A stretch of DNA of 64,000 nt. Source: Streptosporangiaceae bacterium. Lineage in GTDB: Bacteria > Actinomycetota > Actinomycetes > Streptosporangiales > Streptosporangiaceae. Shown here in pieces: positions 27,503 through 35,824 of this stretch (its first letter is position 1; each line of letters opens with the position of its first letter). The stretch is from assembly GCA_025934375.1 (NCBI GenBank), contig JAICYD010000013.1:1-64000 (forward strand). Reading direction: 5' to 3'. Made by a program: the position numbers and the translations under genes. A model generated the notes under the pieces. That model made no database searches. It worked only from the letters and a program-made list of their open reading frames with translations, and was not told where the DNA came from.

Positions 27503-29401
27503 TCACTGAGCCGGCGGCGACTCGATCTTCGCCCAGTGCCACTGGGAGTCGAACGCGGTGATGTTGATGTCCGCGCCGTCGCCGGCCAAGGCCGCCGCGG
27601 CACCGGTCACCGTGGCGATGAACGCCGACGCGCGATGCGCGGCGAGCATGTCCTGCTCGTCGAACGGCGAGCCCTCGCAGCGCAGCAGCCGGAGATCGAC
27701 GAACCCGTTGAACGTCCGGCCGAGCACCTCGACCGCCTGCGGGCTGCGGATGCTGAAGCGCACCTTGGCGGCGACATGGCCGTGGTGATGCTGATCGGAG
27801 TAGTAGGCGATATCGGGGATGGTCGGCGGCACGAAGTAATCACGGGCGACCACCTCAGGGACCTTCGGCAGATTGCCGACCAGGAAGTGCCACGAGTTGT
27901 ACTGCATCCGCGAAGAGATGGCCCACGCCATGTCGGCCAGCCAGGCCGGCGAGTCGCCGAAATGGCGGTGGGCCTGCGCCGCCGGGACCACGCAACAGTA
28001 GAAGTGCGGCAGGTCCCACTGCGCGATCTGCGCCCAGTCTTCGGCCCGCAGCGCCCGCACCAGGGCGGTCAGCGAGCGGCTGCCCCGGCTCATGGCCATG
28101 TCGCATCCGAAGGCCGCCGTCGACGCCGCCACGGTCTCATACAGCAGCGACTCCAGCCCCGTCGCGAACTCGCCATGCGGCTCGGCCAGCCACGCCGGCG
28201 ACGCCGCGATGCTCGCGCCGAGCTCGCCGAAGGTGGCGCCCGCGGCGGGGAGCCGCTCGCTCAGGCGCGCGCAGAGCCCGCCTTCCCGTTGCCGCGCGGC
28301 GTGTGACCGGGCGGGCGCGATGCGCTCGATCTTGTGCATCAGCGGCCCGTGTATCTCACGGTACAGCTGGGCAACCATCCCGATTTCCCGGCGGCGCCCG
28401 CTGAGTGCCCCGGCGAGGTCGGCCAGCGCCGCCACCCGGGCCGAGGAGGCCGGCGGCACCCGCTGGCCGCCGGGCACGCTTTCGTACTTGAGCCGGGTCT
28501 GCTCGAGCAGGTGCGCGACGTGATCGATCGTCAGCTGCGTGCCGTTGGCCTCCTCGATCCGCGCGAACCCCGCCGACCGCACGAGGAGCGTAAGGGATAC
28601 CACCATCACGACATCGCCGTCCGACCATAGGTCGAGGGGCAGCGCCACCAAGCTGCTCAGCGCGCAGTCGGGGTGGCCGGGCCACAGCGTCTTTCCGGTC
28701 AGCGTGTTCCTGTCCCGGAAGTTCGTGTATTGCCTGTCCCCCTGGTACAAGACGAAAGGCGCGGTCCTGCGGGCGGCTTCCTTCAGGTCCTCGAGCATGC
28801 CCGCCCGGCCGCCGGGGCCGGCCGCGGCCAGCCACTGGCGGCAGTCGGCGACGGCATCGGCGGACCGCCCGCGAAGACGGTTCAGCGTGGCCCGGTAGGC
28901 ACGCAGGGCGCCGGCCGGCCACGGCACGCGCAGCACGCCGCCCACGAGATTCTCATGGCCCGCCAGGGGGCCGCGACCGGGCACGCGCAGCACTACCTGT
29001 CCGCTGACGGTCAGCCCGATCTCGCCGAGGAACTCCGGCTTGCCCGCAGCGGCGCCCAAGCCGGGAGCGCCATCGTCTTCCCGGCGCCACGTCTTGCCGC
29101 ACAAGACCTTCAGCGCGCACTCATCCGCTAGGCGCAAGGCGCGCAGCTGGACATCAGCGGGGACATGACCGCCGAGCGTGAGCAAGATGTCCACCGCCGT
29201 AGCCAGGTCGGGAGCCGAGACCGCCTGCTTCCAGCTCCGGCCGAGCAGCCCGGGGAACCCGGCGTCGGCCGGGACCGGGTAGTCGGGCTCGGCGGCCGCC
29301 CCGGCCGCCGAGCCGAGCCGGCTGGGCCGGCGGCTCTGCCGCGCCTGGGCCAGGGCGGCCCTGCGGGAAGTGGCGGCGCCTCGCTCGATCGGCAGCGTCA
29401 T
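27503..29401 (-). CDS. Unrecognised 632-residue protein of the N-N cassette
   Basis: I do not recognise this family. The protein is soluble, with no signal peptide or membrane segment, and alanine/arginine-rich at the N terminus. Conserved-looking blocks are YQGDRQYTNFRDRNTLTG (about residue 215), REIHGPLMHKIERI (about 365), a PHFYCCVVPAAQAHRHFGD stretch (about 490) and a striking YYSDQHHHGHVAAKVRFSIR cluster (about 550) that could bind a metal or act in catalysis. ATG 29401 overlaps the ferredoxin stop (ATGA), so it is translated with it. Its place between ferredoxin and exporter ties it to nitrogen chemistry. Shared hypothetical proteins are reported in kinamycin and lomaiviticin cassettes; I cannot verify identity here. 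Confidence 0.6.
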   Translation of the reverse strand: MTLPIERGAATSRRAALAQARQSRRPSRLGSAAGAAAEPDYPVPADAGFPGLLGRSWKQAVSAPDLATAVDILLTLGGHVPADVQLRALRLADECALKVLCGKTWRREDDGAPGLGAAAGKPEFLGEIGLTVSGQVVLRVPGRGPLAGHENLVGGVLRVPWPAGALRAYRATLNRLRGRSADAVADCRQWLAAAGPGGRAGMLEDLKEAARRTAPFVLYQGDRQYTNFRDRNTLTGKTLWPGHPDCALSSLVALPLDLWSDGDVVMVVSLTLLVRSAGFARIEEANGTQLTIDHVAHLLEQTRLKYESVPGGQRVPPASSARVAALADLAGALSGRRREIGMVAQLYREIHGPLMHKIERIAPARSHAARQREGGLCARLSERLPAAGATFGELGASIAASPAWLAEPHGEFATGLESLLYETVAASTAAFGCDMAMSRGSRSLTALVRALRAEDWAQIAQWDLPHFYCCVVPAAQAHRHFGDSPAWLADMAWAISSRMQYNSWHFLVGNLPKVPEVVARDYFVPPTIPDIAYYSDQHHHGHVAAKVRFSIRSPQAVEVLGRTFNGFVDLRLLRCEGSPFDEQDMLAAHRASAFIATVTGAAAALAGDGADINITAFDSQWHWAKIESPPAQ

Positions 29402-29733
29402 GGTTGGCCCTCGGTTGTCAGCTCGATGTGATTCCACATGTCGGGATCGGTCTCCTTCCATTCCTCGTCCACGTAAATGCAGTCAACCGGGCATACCATC
29501 ACGCAGACCGGACAGCCCGAGCACAGTTCAGGAACTATGATGACGTCGAGGCCGCGGTCGAATATCGCCCCGAATTCCGGCGGGCAGTTGCGCAGGCAGG
29601 TATCGCAGGTGATGCACTCTGACGCCTCGATGCGCCGTGGCGGTTTCTTCCAGGTCTCGCTACGGGCGCGGTGGGCGACTCGGCCTGCCCGCCCGTCACC
29701 CGCGGCGGCCGGGGACCCCTTACCCCAGGGCAT
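29398..29733 (-). CDS. Two-cluster [4Fe-4S] ferredoxin
   Basis: A 111-residue ferredoxin. Residues about 40-90 carry two complete CxxCxxCxxxCP motifs: CITCDTCLRNCP and CSGCPVCVMVCP. They are flanked by a basic N-terminal extension (MPWGKGSPAAAGDGRAGRVA) and an acidic tail (DEEWKETDPDMWNHIE). It supplies low-potential electrons, most likely to the DUF3050 oxygenase-like protein encoded just upstream or to the unknown protein just downstream. The start, ATG 29733, lies one base after the upstream stop; the downstream gene overlaps by ATGA. Tight coupling argues for a stoichiometric partner. Confidence 0.9.
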   Translation of the reverse strand: MPWGKGSPAAAGDGRAGRVAHRARSETWKKPPRRIEASECITCDTCLRNCPPEFGAIFDRGLDVIIVPELCSGCPVCVMVCPVDCIYVDEEWKETDPDMWNHIELTTEGQP

Positions 29734-29734
29734 G

Positions 29735-30523
29735 TCAGCGCTCGCAAATCTGCCCGAGAATGCCATCCCACAGCCGCACCCGGGCCGCGAAGGCGAGGTT
29801 GATAGCCTCCTGGCACTCCGCCCACCTGTGGTCATCGTCGCCGCACAGGTCGACAAGCATCTGCATCGCCATGGGAGTGTGCTCTTCGCTGTCGACCTGA
29901 ATATGCCGTCGGAGGTAGTCGACAAAGGTAGACAGGTTGCCTGATTCGGCATTCAGCCCGACCACTTGGTCGAACATCTCGGGGATCAGGTCCTCGCGGC
30001 CGAAGGCGAACGCTGCGGCCTGGCAGTGCACGGGCGCGTCGGAGATGAACTTGTAGGTTGCGGCCGCGAATCCGGCCGCTGGCTCCGGCACGTTCGCCGC
30101 GCGGAGCGATGGGATGACGGGCTGGCCGGCGCGCAGCAAGTCGATGAAGGCGTCGACGTGCGTGGTGTCCGCTCCGGCCTGCCGCATGCCGCCCAGGTAC
30201 AACTCGAAGTGGCTGATGAAGCCGCCGTCAAGCTCGTCGCTCTCCTCCACCAGCGTGATGTCGTTGATGAGCCGCCGGCTGACCATCGGCCCGGTCGGCA
30301 CCCACGGCATCTGAACGCAGGTGAGGCTGCGCTGCAGGCTCTTCAGCAAGGACATGAAGTCCCAGACAGCGAACACGTGATGCTCCATGAACGTCACCAC
30401 CGCGTCCGTCGTATTCAACTGGCGGTACAGCGGATGGCCGATCACCTTCCGTCGGCCCGGGTCCACCGCCTCCTTAAGCCGCTCGATCGCAGGATTGGTC
30501 CGTCCCCAGTCATATCGCGACAT
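29735..30523 (-). CDS. DUF3050 protein, heme-oxygenase-like fold (candidate diiron N-oxygenase)
   Basis: A 262-residue DUF3050-family protein with an all-helical heme-oxygenase-like fold. Candidate metal ligands can be seen in the spacing expected for heme-oxygenase-like diiron oxidases: Glu47 and His48/49 ([12 protein letters not shown]), Glu93/94 and His105 ([15 protein letters not shown]), and His207-x3-Asp211-x3-His215 ([11 protein letters not shown]). Relatives such as SznF, BesC and UndA use two irons and O2 to oxidise amines or carbon chains; some N-oxygenate. ATG 30523 follows GAAAGGAA. It is directly followed by a ferredoxin that could feed it electrons. N-oxidation is inferred, not shown. 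Confidence 0.72.
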   Translation of the reverse strand: MSRYDWGRTNPAIERLKEAVDPGRRKVIGHPLYRQLNTTDAVVTFMEHHVFAVWDFMSLLKSLQRSLTCVQMPWVPTGPMVSRRLINDITLVEESDELDGGFISHFELYLGGMRQAGADTTHVDAFIDLLRAGQPVIPSLRAANVPEPAAGFAAATYKFISDAPVHCQAAAFAFGREDLIPEMFDQVVGLNAESGNLSTFVDYLRRHIQVDSEEHTPMAMQMLVDLCGDDDHRWAECQEAINLAFAARVRLWDGILGQICER

Positions 30524-30559
30524 TAGTATTTTCCTTTCGGTTATTGAGCGTGGCGCGGT

Positions 30560-32050
30560 TCAGAAGACCCGGAAGTACTCGCGTTGCTCCCACTCCGTTA
30601 CGCCGCCCGAGGCAGGGCCTTCTTCCGCGCACCACGCGTCGAACCGCGCCGCCTCGCTTTCCTTCAGCTTCAGAAGGCACGCCTTGAGCGGCTCGCCGAG
30701 CAGGTCCGTGGCGCGGCCGCTGTCGCCGAACGCGCGCAGGGCCTCGCGCAGCGACCGTGGCAGCCCCGGACGGGGCCCGGCCAGCGGCCGGCCCGCGGTG
30801 AGCCCGTCGAGCCCGGCCGACAGCTGCGAGGCGATCGCCAGGTAGGGATTCGCGCACGGCTCCCCGATCCGGTTCTCGACGTGCGTCGAGCTTCCGCCGC
30901 TGAGCACCCGGACCATCACGGTCCGGTCCTCGTAACGCCAGTTGGGCTCCGTAGGGGACAGCGAGAATTCGGGGGCGAGCCGGCGGTATCCGTTCACCGT
31001 CGGAACCGAGAGCAGGCAGTACTCGTGAGCGCGGGCCAGCAGCCCCTCGATGTAGGCCTCCCCGTCAGGGGACATCGTCCCCTGGGCGCCATCCGCGGCG
31101 AAGACGTTGCGGTCCGTTTTCGTGCTGGTGACCGACTGGTGCAGGTGCCAGCCGCTGGGGTCGAAGCTGTCCACGCGCGGGAGGGTCATGAACGACGCGT
31201 GGTATCCGCGCCGCGCGCAGAACTGCTTGACCTGCGTACGGAACAGCAGCATCGCGTCCGCGGCGTCCAGGGCGCGCATCGGGGTGAACGTCGTCTCCAG
31301 CTGCCCGGGGCCCGACTCGTGCTCCATCGTCCGCAGCGGCAGGCCCAGCGCCATGAGCATCGCCGCCACCGGGTCGGCTACCTCGGCCACCGAGTCGTAG
31401 TAGGCGTCCAGGTTGAATTGGTAGCCGGCGTTCATGGCCTGCACCGCCGGGGCGGGTCCTTGCAGGCCGAAGCCGTTCCCGGCGTTGCCGGGCGGTCCGG
31501 GAAGCAGCCGCGTGAGGTACCACTCCACCTCAAGCCCGATGACCGGGACCAGATCGCGCTTGGCGTACTGCGCGGCCACCCGGTGCAGCACGCCCCGGCT
31601 CGCCAGCGGGTGCGGCTGGCCGTCCCGCTGGTACTCATCTCCCAGTACCCAGGCCGTCCGGGGCCCGGCTCCCGGCAGCACCTGGAACGTCCGGGGGTCG
31701 GGAACGAGCACGAAATCACCCGCGCCGGCTAGCTCGCTGACGCCCACTCCGGGGTCGGAGGTGAAGTCGACGGCCACCGCGTGCCCGGTATCGAACACGA
31801 ACGGCCCGGCGCTGAAGTCCATGCCGTTGCGCAAGACCGCGCGGAACATGGCCGCGGGCACCGTCTTGGACCGGGCCAGCCCGTGCGGGTCGCAATAGAC
31901 GACCCGCACCAGGTCGACCCCGTTCAGCTCCACTTCTACCCGCTCGGCAACCGCGGCCTGATGATCGCTCCAGAGTCCGAATTCGGCCACGAACGAAGGG
32001 GCGCCCACGCAGCCTTCTTCGCCGTGCCTGGACCATGGTCGGAAAGTCAT
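30560..32050 (-). CDS. Glutamine synthetase-like ligase (candidate gamma-glutamylhydrazine synthetase)
   Basis: A 496-residue type I glutamine synthetase-like enzyme. The N-terminal beta-grasp has RVVYCDPHGLARSKTVP (about residues 48-64). The catalytic domain has EHESGPGQLETTFTP (about 250), GWHLHQSV (about 305), SGGSSTHVENRIGEPCANPYLA (about 395). The GPGQLE form is typical of gamma-glutamylamine and gamma-glutamylhydrazine synthetases rather than true ammonia-assimilating GlnA. It ligates glutamate to an amine using ATP. The start is ATG 32050. In kinamycin and fosfazinomycin clusters the homolog joins glutamate to hydrazine; here that job is inferred from its neighbours. Confidence 0.85.
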   Translation of the reverse strand: MTFRPWSRHGEEGCVGAPSFVAEFGLWSDHQAAVAERVEVELNGVDLVRVVYCDPHGLARSKTVPAAMFRAVLRNGMDFSAGPFVFDTGHAVAVDFTSDPGVGVSELAGAGDFVLVPDPRTFQVLPGAGPRTAWVLGDEYQRDGQPHPLASRGVLHRVAAQYAKRDLVPVIGLEVEWYLTRLLPGPPGNAGNGFGLQGPAPAVQAMNAGYQFNLDAYYDSVAEVADPVAAMLMALGLPLRTMEHESGPGQLETTFTPMRALDAADAMLLFRTQVKQFCARRGYHASFMTLPRVDSFDPSGWHLHQSVTSTKTDRNVFAADGAQGTMSPDGEAYIEGLLARAHEYCLLSVPTVNGYRRLAPEFSLSPTEPNWRYEDRTVMVRVLSGGSSTHVENRIGEPCANPYLAIASQLSAGLDGLTAGRPLAGPRPGLPRSLREALRAFGDSGRATDLLGEPLKACLLKLKESEAARFDAWCAEEGPASGGVTEWEQREYFRVF

Positions 32051-32063
32051 GATCAGTGGCCTT

Positions 32064-33512
32064 TCATGTCGCGACCAGGGGTGCCATGGGTAGCCCGAGG
32101 TCCGCCTCCAGGCCGCTGGCCGTGGAAAGCACCAGGTCATCGCCGCCCAGCGGCCCTACGAGCTGGAGGCCAACCGGGAGGCCCGCCGGCGATAGGCCGA
32201 CGGGAACCGACAGTGCGGGCTGGCCTGTCATGTTGAAGGGGTAGGTCGCGGGCGTCCACGCCAGCCACTGCAGCTCGTCCGCCTCCGCCCAGGGCGGCGC
32301 GATCGCGCCGACGCTGAAGGGTTCGACGGGAACCGTCGCCATCGCCAGCAGGTCGTAGCGATCCATGACCGACCGCAGCCGGGTCCGCAGGGCCAGCCGC
32401 GCCTCCTCGGCGCGCATCAGCGCCGCCCCGCTGACCGTCCGCCCGTACCGGACGAGGCGCAGCCGCCCCGGATCGTGCTTGTCCTCGTCGGCCGGCGCGG
32501 TGGCGGCCGCCGCGCCCGCGGCGAGGATGTCCACCAGCGCCGGGTACGGGTCATCGAACGGCACGTCGATGAATTCGACCCGGTGTCCCTGCGCCGCGAG
32601 CGCGGGCCAGGCCCGCTCGGTGACCTTGCGGATCTCGGCGCTCGTTCGCGGGAACTCCATCCAGCCGATGCGCAGTGCCGCGGCAGTCCCCCTCAGGCTC
32701 GCGCCCGGGCCCGGCGCCGAGTCGGGGTCCCCTGGGTGCGGCCCGGCGAGGACCGCCATGAGCTCCGCGACGTCAGCCACGCTGCGGGCCAGCGGGCCCG
32801 CGTGCGCCAGCCGGTCGGCGCAGGGCGGGACATAGGGAACACGGCCGAACGACGGCTTGTAGCCGACCACGCCGCAGAACGCCGCGGGAATGCGGATCGA
32901 GCCCGCGCCGTCGGTACCGAGCGCGGCGGTGCACAGGCCCGCCGCCACGGCCGCGGCGCTGCCCCCGCTTGAGCCGCCGGCCGAGCGGCCGGGCGCCCAG
33001 GGGTTCCTCGTGGGACCGGTCACCCGGGACACGGTGCTCGCGCTCCACCCGTACTCCGAAGTCGTGGTCTTGCCGACCACGATCGCGCCCGCGGACCGCA
33101 GGCGGGCCACGGCCGGCGCGTCCGTTACGGGACGGCGGTTGGCCACCAGGGAGCCCCGCCTCGTGGGAAGCTGCTCGGTCTGGATGAGGTCCTTGACGGA
33201 CAGGGTCACGCCAAGCAGTGGCCGGTCCCGCCAGGCCGCGTTGCCAAGCGTGCCGATGAGGCGGTCGGCCGCCTCGGCCTCCCGCACGGCCGCCTCGCCG
33301 GCCACCGCCACGAAAGCGCCAAGCCCGGGGTCGACCTCGCCAATGGCTGTGAGCGCCGACGAGACAAGCTCGGTGACGGTAGAATCGCCGCGGCGCAGGA
33401 ACTCCCGCGTCTCGCGAATACCGAGACGGGCCCGGTGCGCCGCGGGCTTATTACCCGGTTTGATCAAGCCTGACACGGGACTAGGAAATGACACCTCCTG
33501 AATGCCGCGCAA
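32064..33512 (-). CDS. Amidase-signature hydrolase
   Basis: A 470-482 residue amidase with the Ser-cisSer-Lys triad: Lys107 (GVTLSVKDLIQTE), Ser181/182 (GRSAGGSSGGSAAA), Ser205 (GTDGAGSIRIPA), numbered from the TTG at 33512. It hydrolyses C-N amide or hydrazide bonds. The start is uncertain: the TTG at 33512 and GTG codons at 33494 and 33476 are possible, and no ribosome site decides. It lies 13 bases before the glutamine synthetase-like gene. In kinamycin-type cassettes an amidase is proposed to release hydrazine from acetylhydrazine. A StrR-type operator lies 42 bases upstream. Confidence 0.85.
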   Translation of the reverse strand: MRGIQEVSFPSPVSGLIKPGNKPAAHRARLGIRETREFLRRGDSTVTELVSSALTAIGEVDPGLGAFVAVAGEAAVREAEAADRLIGTLGNAAWRDRPLLGVTLSVKDLIQTEQLPTRRGSLVANRRPVTDAPAVARLRSAGAIVVGKTTTSEYGWSASTVSRVTGPTRNPWAPGRSAGGSSGGSAAAVAAGLCTAALGTDGAGSIRIPAAFCGVVGYKPSFGRVPYVPPCADRLAHAGPLARSVADVAELMAVLAGPHPGDPDSAPGPGASLRGTAAALRIGWMEFPRTSAEIRKVTERAWPALAAQGHRVEFIDVPFDDPYPALVDILAAGAAAATAPADEDKHDPGRLRLVRYGRTVSGAALMRAEEARLALRTRLRSVMDRYDLLAMATVPVEPFSVGAIAPPWAEADELQWLAWTPATYPFNMTGQPALSVPVGLSPAGLPVGLQLVGPLGGDDLVLSTASGLEADLGLPMAPLVAT

Positions 33513-33553
33513 GTAGAGCCGTTCCTTTCCAGTAGGTCCGGCTCAGATCGCGA

Positions 33554-33582
33554 GTTCAACAACGGAGGGCCCGCACTCGAAC
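33554..33582. promoter_or_regulatory. StrR-type operator, site 4 (N-N cassette, divergent)
   Basis: On the minus strand GTTCGAGTG, an 11-base spacer starting CGG, then TTGTTGAAC. The outer arms (GTTCGA and TTGAAC) form a near-palindrome of 29 bases. It lies between the divergent amidase and lyase-like genes and can serve both directions, which would place the whole N-N cassette under one switch. Confidence 0.72.
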
Positions 33583-33757
33583 GACCGCAAAGCGAGCTTG
33601 CATCGAGCGCCGGCTCATGTCAAAATGAACGCTATCCCGCCTTCCATCGACCGTCCCTTTCGCTGGCTCGCGCGCTCATCATGGCGTAAATACCGCGGTC
33701 GGTCCTGTTGACGCGCTGATAATCTACTGATACCTCACCCGTGGAATGGGAGCCGCA

Positions 33758-35032
33758 ATGATACCCCGCTATGCGCGGCCGGAAATGGCGGACCTATGGT
33801 CCGATCAGTCGCGTTACGCCACGTGGGCCAGGGTGGAGGTCCTGGCCGCGCGGGCGCAGGCGATCCTCGGGCGGGTGCCACCGGATGCCCTCGCCGACAT
33901 CCAGCGCGCCCGGGTGCCGTCCGCGGCCCGCGTCGCTGCGATCGAGCGCGAGCGAGACCATGAGATCCTGTCCTTCCTCGCGGCGTTCTGCGAGGACATC
34001 CCCGCGGACTCCGCCCGGTGGGTGCACCTGGGGATGACCAGCTATGACCTGGTCGACACCGCCTTCGGGCACACCCTTGCCCGGGCGGTCGACCTGCTGG
34101 CCGACGCGGTGACGCGGCTGCGCCGGGTGCTGGCCGCGAAGGCGGCCGAGCACTGGCGAACGGTGTGCATCGGCCGCACCCATGGCGTTCACGCCGAGCC
34201 CACGACGTTCGGCCATAAGCTGGCTGGCTTCGCCTTCGCCATCGACCGTTGCGCAGGGCGGCTGGCCGCGGCGCGCGAGGCCGTCGCGGTGGGCACGATT
34301 TCCGGCTCGGTGGGCACCTACGCGCTGATCGACCCGTTCGTTGAGGAGTACGTCTGCGGTGAGCTCGGCCTCGGCGTAGAGCCCGCCCCGAGCCAGGTCG
34401 TCGCCCGCGACCGCCACGCCCAGCTGGTCCAGGCGGTGGCGACGCTCGGTGCCTGCGTGGAGCAGATCGCGCTTGAGCTGCGGCTGCTCCAGCGCACCGA
34501 GGTGCGCGAGGTAGAGGAGCACAGGACCGCTGCCTACCAGGGGTCGAGCGCCATGCCGCACAAGCGCAATCCGACGGCCAGCGAGCGGCTGTGCGGGCTG
34601 GCCCGGATACTGCGCGGCTATGCGGGAATGGTGCTGGAGGACGTGGCGCTGTGGCATGAGCGGGACCTGTCTCACTCGTCCGTCGAGCGGGTCGCGGTGC
34701 CCGACAGCATGACCGTGGCGCACTTCCAGGTCACCGCCGCCGCCGACCTCGTGGAGACGCTGGAGGTGTTCCCGGGCCGCATGCGAGCGGCCATCGACGC
34801 CACGAACGGCCTGGTGTTCAGCTCGGCAGTCCTCGCCGACCTGCTTGAAAATGGCGTCGAACGAGAGAAGGCCTACCGGTGCATCCAGGCGGCGGCCGAC
34901 CGCACCAGCGCATCCGGCGGCGATTTCCGTGCCATGCTCAAGGCCGAGGGAATAGATCCGGGACCGCTACAGCCAGAGCGCTTCCTGGTTCACCATGACG
35001 TAATCCTTTCTCGATTGGAAAATCTTTCATGA
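33758..35032 (+). CDS. Adenylosuccinate lyase-like enzyme (aspartase/fumarase superfamily)
   Basis: A 424-residue fumarase/aspartase-superfamily lyase closest to PurB. The signature loop QGSSAMPHKRNPTASERL lies near residue 268; GRTHGVHAEPTTFGHKLAG near 147 carries the catalytic histidine; MTSYDLVDTAFG near 94 is the substrate-binding block. Family members eliminate fumarate from N-succinyl or related substrates. ATG 33758 follows TGGGAG; an ATG at 33746 lacks spacing. Context (amidase, GS-like ligase, GNAT) and not purine genes argues for a role in N-N synthon formation, as for the lyases of the fosfazinomycin and kinamycin clusters. Which succinyl compound it cleaves cannot be read from sequence. 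Confidence 0.82.
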   Translation: MIPRYARPEMADLWSDQSRYATWARVEVLAARAQAILGRVPPDALADIQRARVPSAARVAAIERERDHEILSFLAAFCEDIPADSARWVHLGMTSYDLVDTAFGHTLARAVDLLADAVTRLRRVLAAKAAEHWRTVCIGRTHGVHAEPTTFGHKLAGFAFAIDRCAGRLAAAREAVAVGTISGSVGTYALIDPFVEEYVCGELGLGVEPAPSQVVARDRHAQLVQAVATLGACVEQIALELRLLQRTEVREVEEHRTAAYQGSSAMPHKRNPTASERLCGLARILRGYAGMVLEDVALWHERDLSHSSVERVAVPDSMTVAHFQVTAAADLVETLEVFPGRMRAAIDATNGLVFSSAVLADLLENGVEREKAYRCIQAAADRTSASGGDFRAMLKAEGIDPGPLQPERFLVHHDVILSRLENLS

Positions 35033-35430
35033 CTTGGCACATCGCCCGCGTAGCCGGCAGCGAGCTGGACATCGGGGAAGTTCTCGCGATTTATCGATCC
35101 TCGGGCCTTGGCGAACGCAGGCCGGTAGCCGACGCGGAGCGCATGGCCGCGATGATACGGAACGCCAATCTCATAGTCACCTGCCGCGTGGCCGGGGAAA
35201 TGGTCGGCATCGCCAGGAGCATCTCGGACTTCTCTTACGTTACCTACCTCTCCGATATAGCGGTCAGCCGCCCCTTCCAGCGAGAGGGAATCGGCAGGGC
35301 ACTTATCGACGCAACCAGGAAAGAAGCGCCGCAGGCTAAAATCGTGCTGCTGTCGGCGCCGGCCGCGACCGGCTATTACCCGCACATAGGGTTTTCGAGG
35401 CACGACTCGGCATGGGTGCTGAACCCATAG
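35029..35430 (+). CDS. GNAT N-acetyltransferase
   Basis: A 133-residue GCN5-related acetyltransferase. The acetyl-CoA loop is RPFQREGIGRALIDATR (about residues 80-97), preceded by the beta-4 strand YLSDIAVS; the C-terminal YYPHIGFSRHDSAW closes the fold. ATG 35029 overlaps the lyase stop (ATGA). Kinamycin and fosfazinomycin cassettes carry such an enzyme to handle the acetylhydrazine synthon, so the same substrate is proposed here. The small size is within the family range. Confidence 0.85.
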   Translation: MTWHIARVAGSELDIGEVLAIYRSSGLGERRPVADAERMAAMIRNANLIVTCRVAGEMVGIARSISDFSYVTYLSDIAVSRPFQREGIGRALIDATRKEAPQAKIVLLSAPAATGYYPHIGFSRHDSAWVLNP

Positions 35431-35459
35431 CGCCGATCTCACCGAACAACGTTAGGAGT

Positions 35460-35735
35460 ATGGCTGTGCTCACCTTGAACCCTCCCGCCGTCGAGGCTAT
35501 CCGGATGCTGACGGGCAGGCCGGGACTGCCGACAAGTTCCGGCCTGCGGATTGTCCACGGCGACACCGCCGGAGGAATCGAATTGTTCATCACTTCGCAG
35601 CCGGCCGTGGGAGACCAGGTCATAGAGATCGACGGCGTGCGAGTCTTCCTCCATGAGAACGTCGCCGCCATGCTCAGCGGGCGGTCGCTCGGTGCCGAGA
35701 TCAGCGAGGATGACGTGGTCTTCCGCATTCAGTGA
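35460..35735 (+). CDS. HesB/IscA-like protein without cysteines
   Basis: A 91-residue protein with the HesB/IscA fold pattern (LTLNPPAVEAIRMLT at the start, GLRIVHGDTAGGIELFIT, VIEIDGVRVFLHENVAAML). True A-type iron-sulfur carriers bind metal through three cysteines; this protein has no cysteine at all, so it cannot carry a cluster in the usual way. ATG 35460 follows TTAGGAG. It closes the lyase-GNAT operon. It may be a structural or binding partner; the function is unknown. Degenerate HesB-like proteins do occur in actinobacteria. Confidence 0.72.
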   Translation: MAVLTLNPPAVEAIRMLTGRPGLPTSSGLRIVHGDTAGGIELFITSQPAVGDQVIEIDGVRVFLHENVAAMLSGRSLGAEISEDDVVFRIQ

Positions 35736-35769
35736 ACGGCTCCCCTCACCGGGGACTCCGGCCGTAAGA

Positions 35770-35802
35770 AGTGGCCCCCGCCGCGGTGCGGCGGGGGCCA
35801 CT
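35770..35802. terminator. Strong terminator hairpin
   Basis: AGTGGCCCCCGCC (35770-35782) pairs perfectly with GGCGGGGGCCACT (35790-35802) across a seven-base loop, followed by GTTTGG. It lies between the converging HesB-like and halogenase-like genes. Confidence 0.8.
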
Positions 35803-35824
35803 GTTTGGCCCCTTGCTGTGCGAG

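Noticed and set aside
27503-29401. The unknown protein as a carnitine-type acyltransferase
   Set aside because: The size and a histidine-rich segment suggested it, but the expected catalytic and CoA-binding motifs of that family are not visible.
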